Positions 1 to 13,177 of a DNA stretch of 64,000 nt are shown here, one piece after another; the stretch's first letter is position 1; every line of letters starts with the position of its first letter. Location of the stretch: positions 115,743-179,742 of the forward strand of contig NZ_MKKX01000028.1 in assembly GCF_002091985.1 (NCBI RefSeq), written 5' to 3'. The notes under the pieces were generated by a model that made no database searches, had not been told where the DNA came from, and saw nothing but the letters and a program-made list of their open reading frames with translations. The stretch comes from Rhodococcus sp. 1163. Its GTDB lineage: Bacteria; Actinomycetota; Actinomycetes; Mycobacteriales; Mycobacteriaceae. A program made the position numbers and the translations under genes.

Positions 1-2
1 CG

Positions 3-3000
3 CGTCGGCTGGCTGCACGGTACACCGCTGCTGTTGCGGGTACAGCGCTGCGCCCCAATGCGTTCGGATCGTTCAGCGATGTGGTGGACGAGGACGCGCG
101 CTATCGTCGATCCTCGGAGTTCGAGACCGATCGTCTCTACTGGTCGCGCAGACTCGAACCACTTCCGGAAGACCTCCGACGCGCCGGCTCCGATGACGGC
201 CCTAGCGGGCGAACCCATTCGGCCACCACCATCGTCGGCCGCGACGCCATGGACAGAATCAAGGCGATCGCTGACGACTGTGGTTGCACGTGGGCGGACG
301 TGCTGATCGGCGCCTACACCGGTTTCGTGGCCCGTCTGCTCGGCACATCGGATGTCGTGGTCGCGTTTCCGATGATGGTGCGTACCACTCGGGCCGCGCT
401 GACCACCCCCTCGATGGCCGTCAACGTGCTGCCACTGCGGGTTTCGGTCGACCTCGTCAGCGACATCTCCGCGTTGGCGACGTCGGTGGCGACCGCACTA
501 CGGGAACTTCGCGAGCACCAGCGATACCGCGGAGAGGATCTCGTTCGAGACCTCGCCGCTCCCGACGCAGGCGCGATTTTGCACGGCGTCGGAATCAATC
601 TCAAAGCGTTCGACTTCGAGCTGAACTTCGCCGGTGCGGTCGGGACGCTGCGCAATGTCGCGGGCGGGCCGCCCGAGGAGTTCGGTCTCACCGCTACCCC
701 GATCGAGGGTGGCCGGATGTTGCTGGGATTCGAAGTGGACGCAGATGAGGTGCCCGAGGCTCGCGTGCGAGCTCGAGTCGACGGGTTGTCCGCCCTGCTG
801 TCGGCGCTGTGCTCGCCCACGAGCCCCCAGCTCGGCCAGGTGGACTTACGCTGCGGGGGAATCGATCCGGCATGGGCCCCAGTCGCAGTATCCACACAGT
901 CCGATCAGGGGTTCATACCCGATATGTTCGCGGCAATGGTTGCCGCCCGGCCGGACACCGTGGTGCTGGCCGAATCCGACTCAGTCACCACCGCAGCCGA
1001 ACTGGCGGATCGCGTCTACCGGATCGCGCGTCTGATCCGTGACCGCGGCGTGGGTGCGGGCGACGTCGTCGCGCTGGCGCTTGCTCGATCCTCGGATCTG
1101 GTGGCGGCGATGTTCGCGGTCTGGGAGGCGGGCGCGGGATACGTCGTTCTCGACCCCGCATATCCCACCGAGCGGTTGAACGATCTGGCCGCGCGTTCGA
1201 AGCCGTCCCTGCTGATCTGCGAACGAGACGCGTCGGTGACCGAGATCGATTGCGAGGTGGTGCAACTGGGCCTCGATCGGACAGTGCGTGAGCTGGAGTC
1301 TCTGCGCGGTGATCGTCTGGGCTCGCATGAGCTCGCGACTGCACGACACCCCGAGGACCTCGCCTACGTGTTGTTCACCTCGGGTTCGACCGGAACGCCG
1401 AAGGGCGTCATGGTCCGCACGGGCGGGCTGAGGAATCTGGTCCAGCGTCACCGTCACACGCTGTACGCCGATGCGACTCTCCGGGCCGGAGGTCGACGCC
1501 TTCGCGTTGCGCACACCACCTCGTTCGCCTTCGATGCTTCCTTGGATCCGCTGCTGTGGATTCTGGACGGGCACCGAATCCACCTGTACGACAGTGAAGT
1601 GCAGCGCGATGCGGAGCAACAGGTCGAGCTGTTCGCGGCGGACGGTATCGATGTGATCGACACGACGCCGTCGATGGCAGCGTTCCTCGTCGATACAGGA
1701 CTCGCACCGCTCGGAACGATAGTTGTAGGCGGTGAGGCACTGCCGTCGAGCCTTGCCGGACGGCTCGTCTCGCGCGCGGCGCAGGTCTACAACATGTACG
1801 GACCGACGGAGGCCACCGTCGATGCGATCGGCGCCCAGGTCGACGGGCCGACAGTGCGTATCGGTCGGCCACTGGAAGGGACCGCGGCATACCTGCTGGA
1901 CACCGCGCTCCGGCCCGTTCTGGAAGGCGAGACGGGTGAGCTCTATCTCGCAGGCCCGCAACTCGCGCGCGGGTATCTCGATCAACCCGACGCCACCGCG
2001 GATCGCTTCGTGGCAAACCCGTTCGGTATCACCGGTGAGCGCATGTACCGCACCGGTGACCTTGCTCGATGGCACTCCGAGAGCGGATACGAATACTTCG
2101 GTAGAGCAGACGATCAGGTCAAGATTCGTGGATATCGCGTCGAACTCGGTGAGGTGGAAGCGGCATTGGTGCACACCGTCGGTGTCGGCTCCGCGGTGGC
2201 CGTCGTCACCGGAACCGGTTCGGCGGCAAAACTGCTCGGCTACGTCGTTGCCGACAGCGGCGCCGCCTATCTGACCGGCGACCAGGTTCGACGCGATCTG
2301 CTCACCCGAATTCCGGAGCACATGGTGCCGTCGGTGGTGACAGTCCTCGACCGACTGCCGGTGACGGTCAACGGCAAGGTCGATCGGGCGAAGCTTCCCG
2401 ATCCACGGCGGATCGGGACACCGACCTCACGAACTCCGAGTACCGCCGCCGAATATGCGTTGTGCTCGGTGCTCGCCGAGGTCCTCGATCTGGACGAGGT
2501 TGCTCTCGATGCCGACCTGTTCACGCTCGGTGGCGACAGCATCGCCGCTATCAGCATCAGCTCTCGTCTGCGTAGTCACGGAATCGTGCTCACTCCCAAG
2601 GAGATGCTGTCCGGTCGTGATCTGGTGACTCTCGCCCAGACGAGCAGGACCCTTGTCGCCGATGTCGACGCCTCGGTCGAGGACATCGAGTTCGGACCGG
2701 CCCCGGCTACGCCGATCATGCGCAACGTTCTCGGCCACAACCCGATCGAAACAGTTGCGGCGTACGCCCAATGGACCGCTGTCGAGGTGGACGACGCGCT
2801 CGATCTCGCTACCCTGCGCGAGGCAGGACTGGCTGTGCTCGAGCACCACCCTGCCCTGCGCATGATCGTCCGGGATCCCGCCGGCGTGGAGATTACCGAG
2901 AGCGCATCGGGCGCAGAGGTCGAGGTGGCCGAGTACGGTCCCCGCACTCGCCGCGAAGTCGAGGAGACACTCGCGAACTACGCCCGTATCTCGGCGGATT

Positions 3001-6000
3001 CGTTGTCGCTCGAGCGCGGAAACCTTATGCAGTCGGCCGTGATCAGGGTCTCCGACGGACCGGATGTGGTACTGACCGTCGTGCACCACTTCGCCGTGGA
3101 CGCGGTGTCGTGGCCCGTCCTACTGACCGATTTCATCTCGGCGTGCCGTGGGCATGGCCTGGCTCCCCGCACTGGCACTTCGTGGCGGCACCGCGCACTG
3201 GATCTGGCCGCTCGCGGCACCGTGCACCGGTACCTCGACGAGGTCGATCATTGGCACACCGTGCTGGGTAGCGGCAACGAGCCGTTTGCCGGTGGGGCGC
3301 TTCGCGGCGGCATCGACACTCACGCGAGTGCGTCGATCACGCGGACCTCGGCATCGCCTGCCATCACCGGCGCCGTCCTCGACGACCTGTGCAGCAAATA
3401 CCGGATGCGCCCCGACGAGATGCTGCTTGTCGCCTTGACGATCGCAGTTCGGGCCCACTGCGGCCGCGCACTGGCGGACTTCCCCGTCATGATGGAGGGC
3501 CACGGCCGCGATGCGGACGAACGCACCTCGGCCGGCCCGGGTTCGACCGTGGGATGGTTCACCACCGAATACCCGGTCTCGGTGCCGGTATCGATCCTCG
3601 CGGAGAAGAAGGTGCTGGAAGCGGCGCAGGCTGGAAGCGGCGTCGTGGCCGATCTCCTTCACGAGATCAAAGCGCGACGACAGCGCAGCCGGGACAACGG
3701 CATCGGTTACGGGGTCCTACGATTCCTCGACGACGCGGGCACGGCACTCTCGGCCCTACCGTCACCACAGATCGTGCTGAATTACCTCGGTAAGTCGACC
3801 TCGATGGCGGGCCAGGGATGGCGGAGCGTGTCCTCGGATGCATTCGGGGTCGTCGAGCCACCGCTGCGGGTGCTCTCGGAGGCGTTGGCGCTCAACGTTT
3901 TCCATCGCGACGGCCCGGCGGGGATGTATCTCGAGTTCGAATGGACCGCGGCGAGCGAAGTGCTGGACGCCGCGAGTGTGACCTCGCTCCAAGAATGCTT
4001 CGACGGGGCACTCGCCGCTCTTGCCGCGCATGCAGCGTTGTCGCCCGGCGGGCTCAGTGCAGTCGACTGCCCCGATGTCGCGATCACTCAGCGACAGATT
4101 CGAGAGCTCGAACTGCTGACCGGTCCGCTGGAGCGAGTGATGGCGCTCTCCCCGTTGCAAGAGGGGTTGCTCGCTCATTCCACACGCTATGCCGATCACG
4201 ACGTCTACACGCTCACTGCAGTGGTCGACCTCGCAGGCGACCTAGACGTCGAGAGGCTACGGCGTGCGTTCGCAAGCGTCGTGGCCCGGCACTCCAACCT
4301 CGCAGCGGGCTTCCACTTCGACACCCTCGACACTCCGGTGCAGGCCGTGCCGCGCACGATCGACATCGCCTGGCGAAGTACCGATCTGCGTCTGCTGCCA
4401 TCGGAGACCGCGGCGTCGGCCGCAATGTCGGCACAGCAACAGGCTTCCGGACGCGTCTTCGACGTGCGCACCGGACCGCTCCTGGCAGCACACGTGCTCG
4501 CGTTGCCGGGGGAGCGGACCCAACTGATCCTCAACGCACACCACCTGGTCACCGATGGGTGGTCCACTCCGATCGTCCTGCGCGAGTTGGTGCATCACTA
4601 CAACCATGGAAGTCGGTCGCTACCTCCGGCCGCGGATTACGCCGAGTTCATCAGGTGGCTCTCCAGGCGCGATCGCAAAGCAATGCGTGCAGCGTGGGAG
4701 CTCAGGTTGTCCGGGCTGTCGGAGCCGACGTTGGTGGCGCGAGGAGAGAGCACCGGCGAACACGCCGTAACCACCGAGGTGACACTGTCTCCATCGTTGG
4801 GCGACCGAATTGCAGTCGTGGCCCGCGAGAACGGGTTGACGGTCAACACGTTCGTTCAGGGTGCGTGGAGCGCAGTGCTGTGTTCGCTCGTCGGCCGCGA
4901 GGACGTAGTTTTCGGCACCACGGTATCCGGACGCCCCGCGGACCTGGCGCGGGTGGAAGAGATGGTCGGGCTGTTCAGTACGACGGTTCCGGTCCGGATG
5001 CGGTTGGACGATCGCCCGCTTGCGCAGGTGCTCCGGGAGAGTCAGAACGAGCAATACGACCTCGGTGATGCCGAGCACCTGCCATCGCCGGACATCGCCG
5101 CGTGCAGCGACGTACCGAGTGGCAGTGCTCTTTTCGACACACTCGTGGTGTTCGAGAACTACCCTGCACTCTTCGGCGGAGGGACGGTCGACACCGATCC
5201 CGACGGCACGCACATCACCGCAGTGGGCAATCTGAGTCTGACCCAATTCCCGTTGTCGCTGCTCGCGCCTCCGGGCGAGAGCTTCCGGCTCGTGGTCGAT
5301 CACGACCCAACGGCGCTCGACTCGGCTACTGCTTCGGCCGTAGCGGCGGCGCTACCGAACGTCATCGAGGCTATGCTGGTCGGTCTCGACTCTCGCGCAG
5401 CCGATCTCGTGCCTTCGTCCGTGAACAGGCTGACCTCCTTGCCTACGGAGATCCCTGCAGCCGTGCGTGTTCCAGCGGGAAGTCCTTCCGCGGTTCAGAC
5501 CGTCACCGCGGTGTTGGCCGAGGTCCTCGATGCCCCGTTGCAGCCCGAGGACGACTTCTTCGAGCATGGCGGCCATTCGCTGGCAGCGATGCGGGCAGTC
5601 AGTGGCCTGCGTAAACGCGGAATCGTGGTGACCGTTGCGGACATCTTCGGTGCGCGCACCCCACGCGCGCTGGCGTCGCTCTCGCGCACGGTCTCCGTCG
5701 ACCTCGTCCCGGCTGCCGGGCAAAGCAGCGACGTGCCGGTGCTCTCGTCCGCACAGGAGCGACTGTGGATTCTGCAGCGCCTCGAGCCCTCCTCCCACAC
5801 GCACGATGTACCGGTGGTGCTGGAACTGTCGGGTCCGGTGGACCTCGGTGCCCTCGGCGCCGCGTGGCGAGACGTGCTTGCCCACTACCCGATCCTGCGC
5901 ACCTGCTACCCGCCCGCCGAGAACGGCGAGCCCTCGGTACTGGTCCTCGCCGAGGACGCGATACCCGCAGTGCTGACGCGTGAGAGTGCCCTTTCGCTCA

Positions 6001-9000
6001 CCGACGCCGTCCGAAATGAACTGACCGGCAACGCAGCAGTATTCGACATCGAAAACGCTGCACCGGTGCGAGCTGTTCATCTCACTGGAACCGACTGGGC
6101 AGCGCTGGTGATCGTGATTCACCACATCGCCGTCGACGGCGCCTCGGTGTCGCTGATTCTCGACGCCCTGGCCACGGCCTATCACGGTCACCTGGACGGC
6201 ACGGCTGTGCTGCCGGCCGGGCAAGCTCCTGATTTCGCGGAGTTCGCAACAGCCGATCGCGCCCGGAAGAATTCGAAACAAGCGCAGGAGGCGTTGCAGT
6301 ACTGGAGATCGCACCTCGCCTCGCTGCCGGTCGAGTTGGAACTGCCGATGGACCGGCCTCGCCCACGACATCCCACGCACACCTCGGTGTTCTCGACTCG
6401 AGAATTGACCGAAAAAATGGCTACGGCCGTTCGCGCTGCCGCCGTCCGCCACGGCGTCAGCCCGCTGATGTTGATGGAAGCTGCGGTGGCGTTGGCGTGG
6501 CAGCGGTTCGGCGCAGGAGAGGACATCGCGCTCGGCACGACGGTGTCGGAGCGAGAACTGTTCGACGACGGCAGGTACCGGGACACGGTCGGATACCTGG
6601 TCAACACCGTCGTTCATCGGATCGACCTGTCGGGCAACCCCACCCTCGCTCAGGTCCTCGACCGAGTGCGCACGGTAGGGGTGAATGCGCTGTCCTACCA
6701 GCAGGTTCCGTTCGATCGCGTCGTCGATGCGGTAGCGCCCGCACGTGCGAACGGACGCCATCCGCTGTTCCAGAGCTTCGTCGGACACGAGATCGGTGGC
6801 GAACCGGTTCGGTTGGGCGACGTCGAAGCGAGACCGGTCGATCCGATCGATCCACCCGCCCGGATGGACGTCGTGGTGTGGCTACGCGAACGCGGACCGT
6901 ACACCGACGTCCGACTCGGTGCCGACGCCGATCTGTTCGACGCGGCCACCGCGGCGTATCTACTCGACGAGATTCTCGCTGTACTCGACCTTGTGGTTCA
7001 TCGCCCGGATACGTCGATCATCCAGATCGGTGCTGACCTCCCGCTCTCGGACGAGCCGAGCCGGAGTACTGCTCCGCGTTCGGTGATCCAGCGGTTCGTG
7101 GACCAGGTTCACACCAGACCCGAGGACGTGGCGATCATGGCAGGCGGGCGTGTCTTCGACTACCGCCACGTAGGCGCACAGGTCGATTCGCTTGCACGAG
7201 AATTGATCGCGACGGGGGTGGGCCCTGGCAGCGTCGTCGGTATCGCCGCCGAACGAGACTGGAATCTGCCCATCGCACTGCTCGCAGTGCTGCGATGCGG
7301 TGCGGCATACCTCCCGCTGGACATCGACTATCCGCGAGAGCGGTTGCAGTACATGATCGAGGATGCAGCTCCGGTCTGTGTCATCACCACTGCCGCCGTG
7401 GCCGACTCGATCCGGTGGATGCAGCTACCGCAGGTCGACGCGGGAACGGTTGATACATCAGCAGATGTCGTACTGCCGCCACCCCCGGGACCGAGCGACC
7501 AGCTGGCCTACATCATCCACACCTCGGGCACGACGGGAAAGCCCAAGGGCGTCATGGTCACCACCACCAACGTGGCGGTATTCGCCGCCGCGGTAACCGG
7601 CATGGGATGGGTGCGTCCCACCGATCGGATCGCGGCGGTGACTACCGTGTCGTTCGATATCGCAGTACTGGAATTGCTGTGTCCGTTGACGATCGGTGCG
7701 GCCGTGGTTCTCGTGCCACGGGCGTCGGTGGTGGATCCGGCGAAGCTCGAGACGATCATCGAGGACTACGGCGTGACCGTGGTGCAGGCAACACCGTCGC
7801 TGTGGCGGTTGCTGCTCGATTCCGGTGACCGTGCAGGTCTTGCTCGAGTGCGTGCACTCGTCGGTGGGGAAGCCGTGCCGGCCGCGCTGGCCGATGCTCT
7901 GACGGGCGCCTGCGCCGAGGTGTGGAACGTGTACGGGCCCACCGAAGTCACAGTATGGGCCACTGCGGACAAGATGACACGTGGCAATCCCGTCAGCATC
8001 GGGTCCCCGTGGGACGGGGTGCGAGCGCACATTCTCGACGATATGTTGCGGCCGGTTCCCGAGGGCGCGAGCGGCGAGTTGTATCTGGGTGGAGCTCAGG
8101 TGGCCAGGGGATACCTCGGACGGCCCGGTCACACGGCAACCCGATTCGTCGCCGATCCGGAGCGAGTCGACGAACGTCTCTACCGGACAGGCGATCTCGT
8201 GCGCCGAAGAGGAGGACGCACCGAATACCTGCGGCGAACCGATGACCAGGTCAAGGTACGCGGATTCCGAGTCGAGCTCGGCGAGGTCGAGACGGCGCTG
8301 CGGACACTGCCCGGTGTTCGTGACGCGGCAGCCAAGGTCGTCGAGATCGCCGACGGCACTGCTCGCCTGTTCGGTTACGTCGTCTTGGGGACGACACCCG
8401 AAGATGCAGCCGTCGACCTCTCTCGGATGCGCGGGGACCTCGCGGACATGCTGCCCGATCAGTTCGTGCCGCAGACGATCACGGTGATCGACCACCTTCC
8501 CCGAACGCTGAACGGAAAGCTCGATCGATCGGCGCTTCCCGAACCCGAGATAGCAGCTCCTCCGGCAGTACCCGGAAAGACAGTGTCGGAGACTTCCGTA
8601 TCGGCCGACCTACTCGCGACGGCCGGGGAGATTCTGGGTATCGAGGTCGATCCGGCGTCGAGCTTCTTCGAACTCGGCGGCGACAGCATCGCCGCCGTGC
8701 GGTTCGTTGCAGCCGCTGCCGAGCGCGGAGTCGACATCGCCGTCGCAGACGTCTTCGACGCGAGCACTCTCACCGAACTTGCGGCCCGGGCGTCCCGGAC
8801 GGAATCAGGTTCAGCCCATGAGACAGAGGGGTTCTCGACTGAGCTCGTCGAGGTGGACGAGCAGGCCAAGGAGATGCTGAACGCGTCGTATCCCGGGTGG
8901 CAGCAGGTGCTCCCGCTGACACCGCTGCAGCGGGGCATGTACTTCCAATCGGTGACCGGCGGCAGAACCTCGACCGACAATTATCATGTGCAGCAACGGT

Positions 9001-12000
9001 TCACCTTCGCTGCGCCGATCGATCGACGTGCGCTCGGTGCGGCCGCGAATGCAGTGCTTCGCCGGTATCCGAACCTCGGCGCCGCCTTCACCCACACCGC
9101 TTTCGCCGAGCCCGTTGCGATAGTCGGCCCCAGCACGATATCCATCACGGACATACCGAGCGCCGACACCACACTCGACGCAATCGCCGCGGCCGAATTC
9201 GGGCGAGCCTTCGACCTCGATCATGCGCCGTTGATGCGGATGCTGATCGCCGTGACACCGAGCGGTTCCGAGGAACTCATCGTCACTCAGCACCATCTGT
9301 TGACCGATGCGTGGTCACAGGGCGTGATGTTCACCGAACTGTTCGTGCTGTACGGGGTGGCGCGCATGACGGCAGGCCTGTACCCGGAGGAGCCGGACAT
9401 GGCGTCGGGGTTGGCGCGGGTGCTCGATCCACCGGCTGACTTCACCGATCATCTTCGCCGACTGGCCGACCGGGACGTCGTCGGTGCCACCGAGGCGTGG
9501 GCTCGATACCTGGGCGACCTCGCCGAGCCGACGTCGGTGGCACCTGCGCCCGATCGCGCGAGCATGGCACTTCCGCATCGACGCACGCGTGCGATCGATG
9601 CCGACGTGAGTGCCGGAATCGTCTCCGCTGCCGCAACACACGGAGTCACCGTCTCGACCATGGTGACATTGGCGTGGGCTCTGACGTTGCGACGCTTCAC
9701 CGGACGCGACGATGTTGTCTTCGGCTCCACCGTGTCCGGGCGCGACCCGGTAGTGCCGTCGATCGATCGCATGGTGGGTCCGACGCTCAACACCGTCCCC
9801 GTCCGGGTGCGGATGCGCCCTGCGGCGCTGCTGCCGGAACTGTTGAAGGAGATGCTCGCAGAGCAGGGCGGGTTGATCGAACACCAGCATCTCGGGTTGG
9901 GCGAGATCAGCCGTGCGGCGGGGTTCGCCACCTTGTTCGACACGCTGCTCGTGTTTCGGAACATCGGCGGCGACGCTGCCCGCGTCGAGGTGTTCGAACG
10001 TGCGGGGATCACTGCTGCCGAGGCCGACGATGCCACGCACTACGCGATGACCGTCGACGTCGATCCGCGAAGTCGCAGTGGCGCGATGGAAGTGACGATG
10101 GAAAGCCGTCCGGATCTCATCGACGATCGCACTGCCGAATCGTTGCTGGAAATCATGACCGAGATGCTGGCGGCACTGATCGATTCGCAGACCGTCGCCG
10201 ACACCGGCCGCCCGTTCGATGAACTGGAACGGACGCCGTTGATCGCCGATCGCGTCGCGGTTCCAGGTCCGGGAGAGCGTGAGGGCAGCATCGATGCATT
10301 GCTGTCCGAGCGGGCTGCGGCGACACCCGATGCACCCGCCTTGACCTGCGGAAGCGTGACGCTGAGCGCCCGCGAGTTCGACGACGCTGTCACCGCGATG
10401 GCGCGATACCTCGCAGCGACGGGTGTCGGGGTCGGTGACGTGGTCGCCTTGTTGCTCCCACGAACCACCGAACATGTGGTGGCAATCTTCGCCGTGATGC
10501 GTGCAGGCGCAGCGTATCTCCCGCTCGATCGCCAGAGCCCGGCTTCTCGGCTGCGGGAGATCCTCTCCGACAGTGGGGCTACGACCATCGTCACCTCGTC
10601 CGCAACTGCGGCCGCCGACGTCGTGACAGGGCTGGACATCGCCGTCGTGGATCTAGCGGATCCAGCAGTCGGCGACATTCTTTCCGGACATGCTGCGGCG
10701 CAACCGGTGTCGACAGATCGGATTGGTGGGCCACGTCATCGAGATCAGTCCGCCTACATCATCTACACCTCGGGCTCGACGGGTACACCCAAGGGCGTCG
10801 AGATCGGTCACCGCGGGTTGACGTCGATGTATCACAACCATCGCGCCGAGATCTTCGCCCGCACCGAACAGATTGTGGGGGGCAGGCAGCTACGCATTGC
10901 GCACACGGTGTCGTTCTCCTTCGACATGTCGTGGGAGGAACTGTTCTGGATGCTTGCCGGCCACCATGTCCACGTCATCGACGAGGATGCGCGAGCCAAC
11001 CCCGTCACGTTGGTCGAGCATTATCGCAGCGTGGGAATCGACGTGGTGAACGTGACGCCGTCCTATGCAAGGGAATTGATCGCAGCCGGTCTGCTCGACG
11101 GTGAGCGAGCACCGACACTGGTCATGCTCGGCGGTGAAGCAGTCCCGCAGGAATTGTGGACGCGCCTGCGTGATCAGCGTGAGGTCGACGGTTACGACCT
11201 GTACGGGCCGACGGAGTTCACGATCAATGCCATGGGCTCGGCGGTCGCCGACAGTGAGACTCCATGCCTCGGAACCCCGGTGCGCAATGCTGTTGCGCGG
11301 GTCTTGGATTCGGGTCTTCGTCCGGTCGCGCCGGGTGCCGTCGGCGAGCTCTACATGTCGGGAGACGGTATCGCGCGCGGATACCGAGGCCGAGCCGGGC
11401 AGAGCAGTGCGGTGTTCGTGGCCGACCCGGTCGGGTCGGGTGAGCGGATGTACCGCACCGGAGATCTGGTCTGGTACCGCGAAGGCGGCAAACTGGAGTA
11501 TCTCGGACGAGCCGACCGGCAGGTCAAGATCCGCGGAATCCGAATCGAACTGGGAGAGGTCGAGTCTGCACTCGAAGCGCTACCCGGCGTGGCGAGAGCC
11601 GCTGCGACCGTGCGGCAGCACGGTTCGAGCGCACGGTTGATCGGATACGTGGTCACCGACGGTGCGCCGTCGGAGCGCGATCTGCGGGAGATGCTCCGTG
11701 AGCGGGTTCCCGCACATCTGGTGCCCGCGCAGATCGTGGACATCGAGTCGATACCGCTGACCGTCAACGGAAAGCTCGATCGCGGTGCTCTCCCCGATCC
11801 TCCTGTTCGACACGCCGGTGAGAGCTTGCACACCGACAGTCAACGAACGGTAGCCGAGGTGTTCTGCGCGGTGCTCGGGCTCGACGAGATCGGTGCGGAC
11901 GACGGCTTCGCCGACAGTGGCGGCGATTCCTTGGCGGCCATGGCGCTGGTGTCGATGCTCACCCGAAGAACCGGCATCGCGGTGGATGTCAACGAACTTC

Positions 12001-12059
12001 TCACCCGTCAATCGGTTGCAGCGCTAGCGCAACTCGTCGACACAGGGCGAGGCGAATGA
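3..12059 (+). CDS. Siderophore non-ribosomal peptide synthetase, 5' end outside the window
   Basis: Multimodular NRPS whose frame is already open at the window edge. Domains by nucleotide: C-terminal part of a starter-type C domain (to about 880; its [10 protein letters not shown] and [10 protein letters not shown] stretches resemble EntF/DhbF), A1 (about 900-2400), T1 (GGDSIAA near 2530), E (2690-4060; [10 protein letters not shown] and EGHGR), C2 (4105-5400; HHLVTDGW), T2 (GGHSLAA near 5570) with no A domain before it, C3 (5720-7050; HHIAVDG), A2 (7080-8540), T3, C4 (8900-10180; HHLLTDAW), A3 (10280-11800) and T4 at the C-terminus. A-domain ten-residue codes read by eye are A1 DADDVGMVDK (acidic, suits Arg or another basic residue), A2 DILQLGVVWK (near the glycine code) and A3 DMENMGLINK (one residue from the hydroxyornithine code DMENLGLINK). 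No thioesterase or reductase domain follows T4. Stop TGA at 12057-12059. Confidence 0.95.
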   Translation, partial: RRLAARYTAAVAGTALRPNAFGSFSDVVDEDARYRRSSEFETDRLYWSRRLEPLPEDLRRAGSDDGPSGRTHSATTIVGRDAMDRIKAIADDCGCTWADVLIGAYTGFVARLLGTSDVVVAFPMMVRTTRAALTTPSMAVNVLPLRVSVDLVSDISALATSVATALRELREHQRYRGEDLVRDLAAPDAGAILHGVGINLKAFDFELNFAGAVGTLRNVAGGPPEEFGLTATPIEGGRMLLGFEVDADEVPEARVRARVDGLSALLSALCSPTSPQLGQVDLRCGGIDPAWAPVAVSTQSDQGFIPDMFAAMVAARPDTVVLAESDSVTTAAELADRVYRIARLIRDRGVGAGDVVALALARSSDLVAAMFAVWEAGAGYVVLDPAYPTERLNDLAARSKPSLLICERDASVTEIDCEVVQLGLDRTVRELESLRGDRLGSHELATARHPEDLAYVLFTSGSTGTPKGVMVRTGGLRNLVQRHRHTLYADATLRAGGRRLRVAHTTSFAFDASLDPLLWILDGHRIHLYDSEVQRDAEQQVELFAADGIDVIDTTPSMAAFLVDTGLAPLGTIVVGGEALPSSLAGRLVSRAAQVYNMYGPTEATVDAIGAQVDGPTVRIGRPLEGTAAYLLDTALRPVLEGETGELYLAGPQLARGYLDQPDATADRFVANPFGITGERMYRTGDLARWHSESGYEYFGRADDQVKIRGYRVELGEVEAALVHTVGVGSAVAVVTGTGSAAKLLGYVVADSGAAYLTGDQVRRDLLTRIPEHMVPSVVTVLDRLPVTVNGKVDRAKLPDPRRIGTPTSRTPSTAAEYALCSVLAEVLDLDEVALDADLFTLGGDSIAAISISSRLRSHGIVLTPKEMLSGRDLVTLAQTSRTLVADVDASVEDIEFGPAPATPIMRNVLGHNPIETVAAYAQWTAVEVDDALDLATLREAGLAVLEHHPALRMIVRDPAGVEITESASGAEVEVAEYGPRTRREVEETLANYARISADSLSLERGNLMQSAVIRVSDGPDVVLTVVHHFAVDAVSWPVLLTDFISACRGHGLAPRTGTSWRHRALDLAARGTVHRYLDEVDHWHTVLGSGNEPFAGGALRGGIDTHASASITRTSASPAITGAVLDDLCSKYRMRPDEMLLVALTIAVRAHCGRALADFPVMMEGHGRDADERTSAGPGSTVGWFTTEYPVSVPVSILAEKKVLEAAQAGSGVVADLLHEIKARRQRSRDNGIGYGVLRFLDDAGTALSALPSPQIVLNYLGKSTSMAGQGWRSVSSDAFGVVEPPLRVLSEALALNVFHRDGPAGMYLEFEWTAASEVLDAASVTSLQECFDGALAALAAHAALSPGGLSAVDCPDVAITQRQIRELELLTGPLERVMALSPLQEGLLAHSTRYADHDVYTLTAVVDLAGDLDVERLRRAFASVVARHSNLAAGFHFDTLDTPVQAVPRTIDIAWRSTDLRLLPSETAASAAMSAQQQASGRVFDVRTGPLLAAHVLALPGERTQLILNAHHLVTDGWSTPIVLRELVHHYNHGSRSLPPAADYAEFIRWLSRRDRKAMRAAWELRLSGLSEPTLVARGESTGEHAVTTEVTLSPSLGDRIAVVARENGLTVNTFVQGAWSAVLCSLVGREDVVFGTTVSGRPADLARVEEMVGLFSTTVPVRMRLDDRPLAQVLRESQNEQYDLGDAEHLPSPDIAACSDVPSGSALFDTLVVFENYPALFGGGTVDTDPDGTHITAVGNLSLTQFPLSLLAPPGESFRLVVDHDPTALDSATASAVAAALPNVIEAMLVGLDSRAADLVPSSVNRLTSLPTEIPAAVRVPAGSPSAVQTVTAVLAEVLDAPLQPEDDFFEHGGHSLAAMRAVSGLRKRGIVVTVADIFGARTPRALASLSRTVSVDLVPAAGQSSDVPVLSSAQERLWILQRLEPSSHTHDVPVVLELSGPVDLGALGAAWRDVLAHYPILRTCYPPAENGEPSVLVLAEDAIPAVLTRESALSLTDAVRNELTGNAAVFDIENAAPVRAVHLTGTDWAALVIVIHHIAVDGASVSLILDALATAYHGHLDGTAVLPAGQAPDFAEFATADRARKNSKQAQEALQYWRSHLASLPVELELPMDRPRPRHPTHTSVFSTRELTEKMATAVRAAAVRHGVSPLMLMEAAVALAWQRFGAGEDIALGTTVSERELFDDGRYRDTVGYLVNTVVHRIDLSGNPTLAQVLDRVRTVGVNALSYQQVPFDRVVDAVAPARANGRHPLFQSFVGHEIGGEPVRLGDVEARPVDPIDPPARMDVVVWLRERGPYTDVRLGADADLFDAATAAYLLDEILAVLDLVVHRPDTSIIQIGADLPLSDEPSRSTAPRSVIQRFVDQVHTRPEDVAIMAGGRVFDYRHVGAQVDSLARELIATGVGPGSVVGIAAERDWNLPIALLAVLRCGAAYLPLDIDYPRERLQYMIEDAAPVCVITTAAVADSIRWMQLPQVDAGTVDTSADVVLPPPPGPSDQLAYIIHTSGTTGKPKGVMVTTTNVAVFAAAVTGMGWVRPTDRIAAVTTVSFDIAVLELLCPLTIGAAVVLVPRASVVDPAKLETIIEDYGVTVVQATPSLWRLLLDSGDRAGLARVRALVGGEAVPAALADALTGACAEVWNVYGPTEVTVWATADKMTRGNPVSIGSPWDGVRAHILDDMLRPVPEGASGELYLGGAQVARGYLGRPGHTATRFVADPERVDERLYRTGDLVRRRGGRTEYLRRTDDQVKVRGFRVELGEVETALRTLPGVRDAAAKVVEIADGTARLFGYVVLGTTPEDAAVDLSRMRGDLADMLPDQFVPQTITVIDHLPRTLNGKLDRSALPEPEIAAPPAVPGKTVSETSVSADLLATAGEILGIEVDPASSFFELGGDSIAAVRFVAAAAERGVDIAVADVFDASTLTELAARASRTESGSAHETEGFSTELVEVDEQAKEMLNASYPGWQQVLPLTPLQRGMYFQSVTGGRTSTDNYHVQQRFTFAAPIDRRALGAAANAVLRRYPNLGAAFTHTAFAEPVAIVGPSTISITDIPSADTTLDAIAAAEFGRAFDLDHAPLMRMLIAVTPSGSEELIVTQHHLLTDAWSQGVMFTELFVLYGVARMTAGLYPEEPDMASGLARVLDPPADFTDHLRRLADRDVVGATEAWARYLGDLAEPTSVAPAPDRASMALPHRRTRAIDADVSAGIVSAAATHGVTVSTMVTLAWALTLRRFTGRDDVVFGSTVSGRDPVVPSIDRMVGPTLNTVPVRVRMRPAALLPELLKEMLAEQGGLIEHQHLGLGEISRAAGFATLFDTLLVFRNIGGDAARVEVFERAGITAAEADDATHYAMTVDVDPRSRSGAMEVTMESRPDLIDDRTAESLLEIMTEMLAALIDSQTVADTGRPFDELERTPLIADRVAVPGPGEREGSIDALLSERAAATPDAPALTCGSVTLSAREFDDAVTAMARYLAATGVGVGDVVALLLPRTTEHVVAIFAVMRAGAAYLPLDRQSPASRLREILSDSGATTIVTSSATAAADVVTGLDIAVVDLADPAVGDILSGHAAAQPVSTDRIGGPRHRDQSAYIIYTSGSTGTPKGVEIGHRGLTSMYHNHRAEIFARTEQIVGGRQLRIAHTVSFSFDMSWEELFWMLAGHHVHVIDEDARANPVTLVEHYRSVGIDVVNVTPSYARELIAAGLLDGERAPTLVMLGGEAVPQELWTRLRDQREVDGYDLYGPTEFTINAMGSAVADSETPCLGTPVRNAVARVLDSGLRPVAPGAVGELYMSGDGIARGYRGRAGQSSAVFVADPVGSGERMYRTGDLVWYREGGKLEYLGRADRQVKIRGIRIELGEVESALEALPGVARAAATVRQHGSSARLIGYVVTDGAPSERDLREMLRERVPAHLVPAQIVDIESIPLTVNGKLDRGALPDPPVRHAGESLHTDSQRTVAEVFCAVLGLDEIGADDGFADSGGDSLAAMALVSMLTRRTGIAVDVNELLTRQSVAALAQLVDTGRGE

Positions 12060-12127
12060 AGATGTCAGGCCCGGCCGCGAACACCGCGTGCCGGTTACGA
12101 TCGATGATCTCGAAAGGATCTATTTCA

Positions 12128-13129
12128 GTGTCTGATTCACAGTTTCGACGACGTGGCCTTCGCGTATTTGCCACCGCATCGGTGGCTTTTCTCGCACTAG
12201 GGTTGGCTGCGTGCAGCTCCGACAGTTCGAGCGAGGGCACCTCGGGTACCGAGACGCGAGTGGTCACTACCGACAAGGGTGATATCACGGTGCCCGCAGA
12301 GCCGCAGAAGATCGCCGTGCTGTCGGCAGGCCTCGCGGGCTACCTGTTCACACTCGATGCCCCCATCGCGATCACCGATACCAGGCTGCTCGGGGTGACG
12401 AATCTCGACGGCGGCTTCCCACCGCAGTGGGCGGAAAAGGCCGAGAAGCAGGGCACGCAAGAATTGCCTGCTGGTGAAGCGCTGAACATCGAGGCACTCG
12501 CCGCAGCCGAACCCGACCTCATCATCGGTGGCGGCCAGGGAATCTCCGCTGTTCAGGCGAACGAATCCTACGATCAGCTCAGCAATATCGCACCGACGGT
12601 ATTGATTTCGTCTTCGCTCGCAACGTGGCAGGAACAGCTGACCGCGGTCGCCGAGGCAGCCGGTGAGAGCGAGAAGGTCGACGGTTTGCTGCAGGCCTAC
12701 GAAGACAAGGTCGCCGAGGTGAAGGACTCGATCACCATTCCAGCGACGCCCGTGTCGTACTTCCTGTCGCTGAGCACCAACGAACCCGCGTTCATCCCAC
12801 AGAGCGCCACCTTGCCCACTCTGCTTTCGGCCGTCGGTTTCGAGCCGGACGATGTGATCACCAAGGCGAACAACCCCGAACTGTACGGCTCGGGTGACTC
12901 GTTCATCATCAGCAACGAGCTGTTGGCGCCGGTCGGCAGTGCCCCGGCCATGTTCGTCGTTCCGGTCGCCGGACGCACTCTTGCAGAGCTCCAACAGGAT
13001 CCGCTGTACGTCGGCCTGCCTGCATTCGCCGGCAACAAGGTCTACGAACTGCCTGCTACCAGCTACCGTCCGGACTACGACGGCGTGATGGCAACTCTGG
13101 ACCAGGTCCAGGAGATGTTCACCGAATAG
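12128..13129 (+). CDS. Iron-siderophore ABC transporter substrate-binding lipoprotein (FecB/FepB family)
   Basis: Extracytoplasmic siderophore-binding lipoprotein of 333 residues that should deliver ferric siderophore to an ABC permease not present in the window. The N-terminus has Arg-rich residues, a hydrophobic stretch and the lipobox LAAC, then a Ser/Gly/Thr linker and a periplasmic-binding fold with the family's VPAEPQKIAVLSAG opening. An upstream in-frame ATG at 12056 overlaps the NRPS stop, but the GTG at 12128 is preferred: AAAGGA (12113-12118) lies 9 bases upstream and this start places the signal peptide correctly. Same strand as and directly behind the NRPS, so probably co-transcribed and iron-regulated with it. 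The exact ligand is inferred from context. Confidence 0.88.
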   Translation: MSDSQFRRRGLRVFATASVAFLALGLAACSSDSSSEGTSGTETRVVTTDKGDITVPAEPQKIAVLSAGLAGYLFTLDAPIAITDTRLLGVTNLDGGFPPQWAEKAEKQGTQELPAGEALNIEALAAAEPDLIIGGGQGISAVQANESYDQLSNIAPTVLISSSLATWQEQLTAVAEAAGESEKVDGLLQAYEDKVAEVKDSITIPATPVSYFLSLSTNEPAFIPQSATLPTLLSAVGFEPDDVITKANNPELYGSGDSFIISNELLAPVGSAPAMFVVPVAGRTLAELQQDPLYVGLPAFAGNKVYELPATSYRPDYDGVMATLDQVQEMFTE

Positions 13130-13177
13130 GGCTATCCGGTCCGAAATCTGTTCACCGAACAACGAAGGAAGAACACT

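Noticed and set aside
5352..6788. Long minus-strand frames opposite the NRPS (this one and another at 981-2321)
   Set aside because: Opposite strand of conserved T, C and A domains; composition typical of antisense GC-rich sequence.
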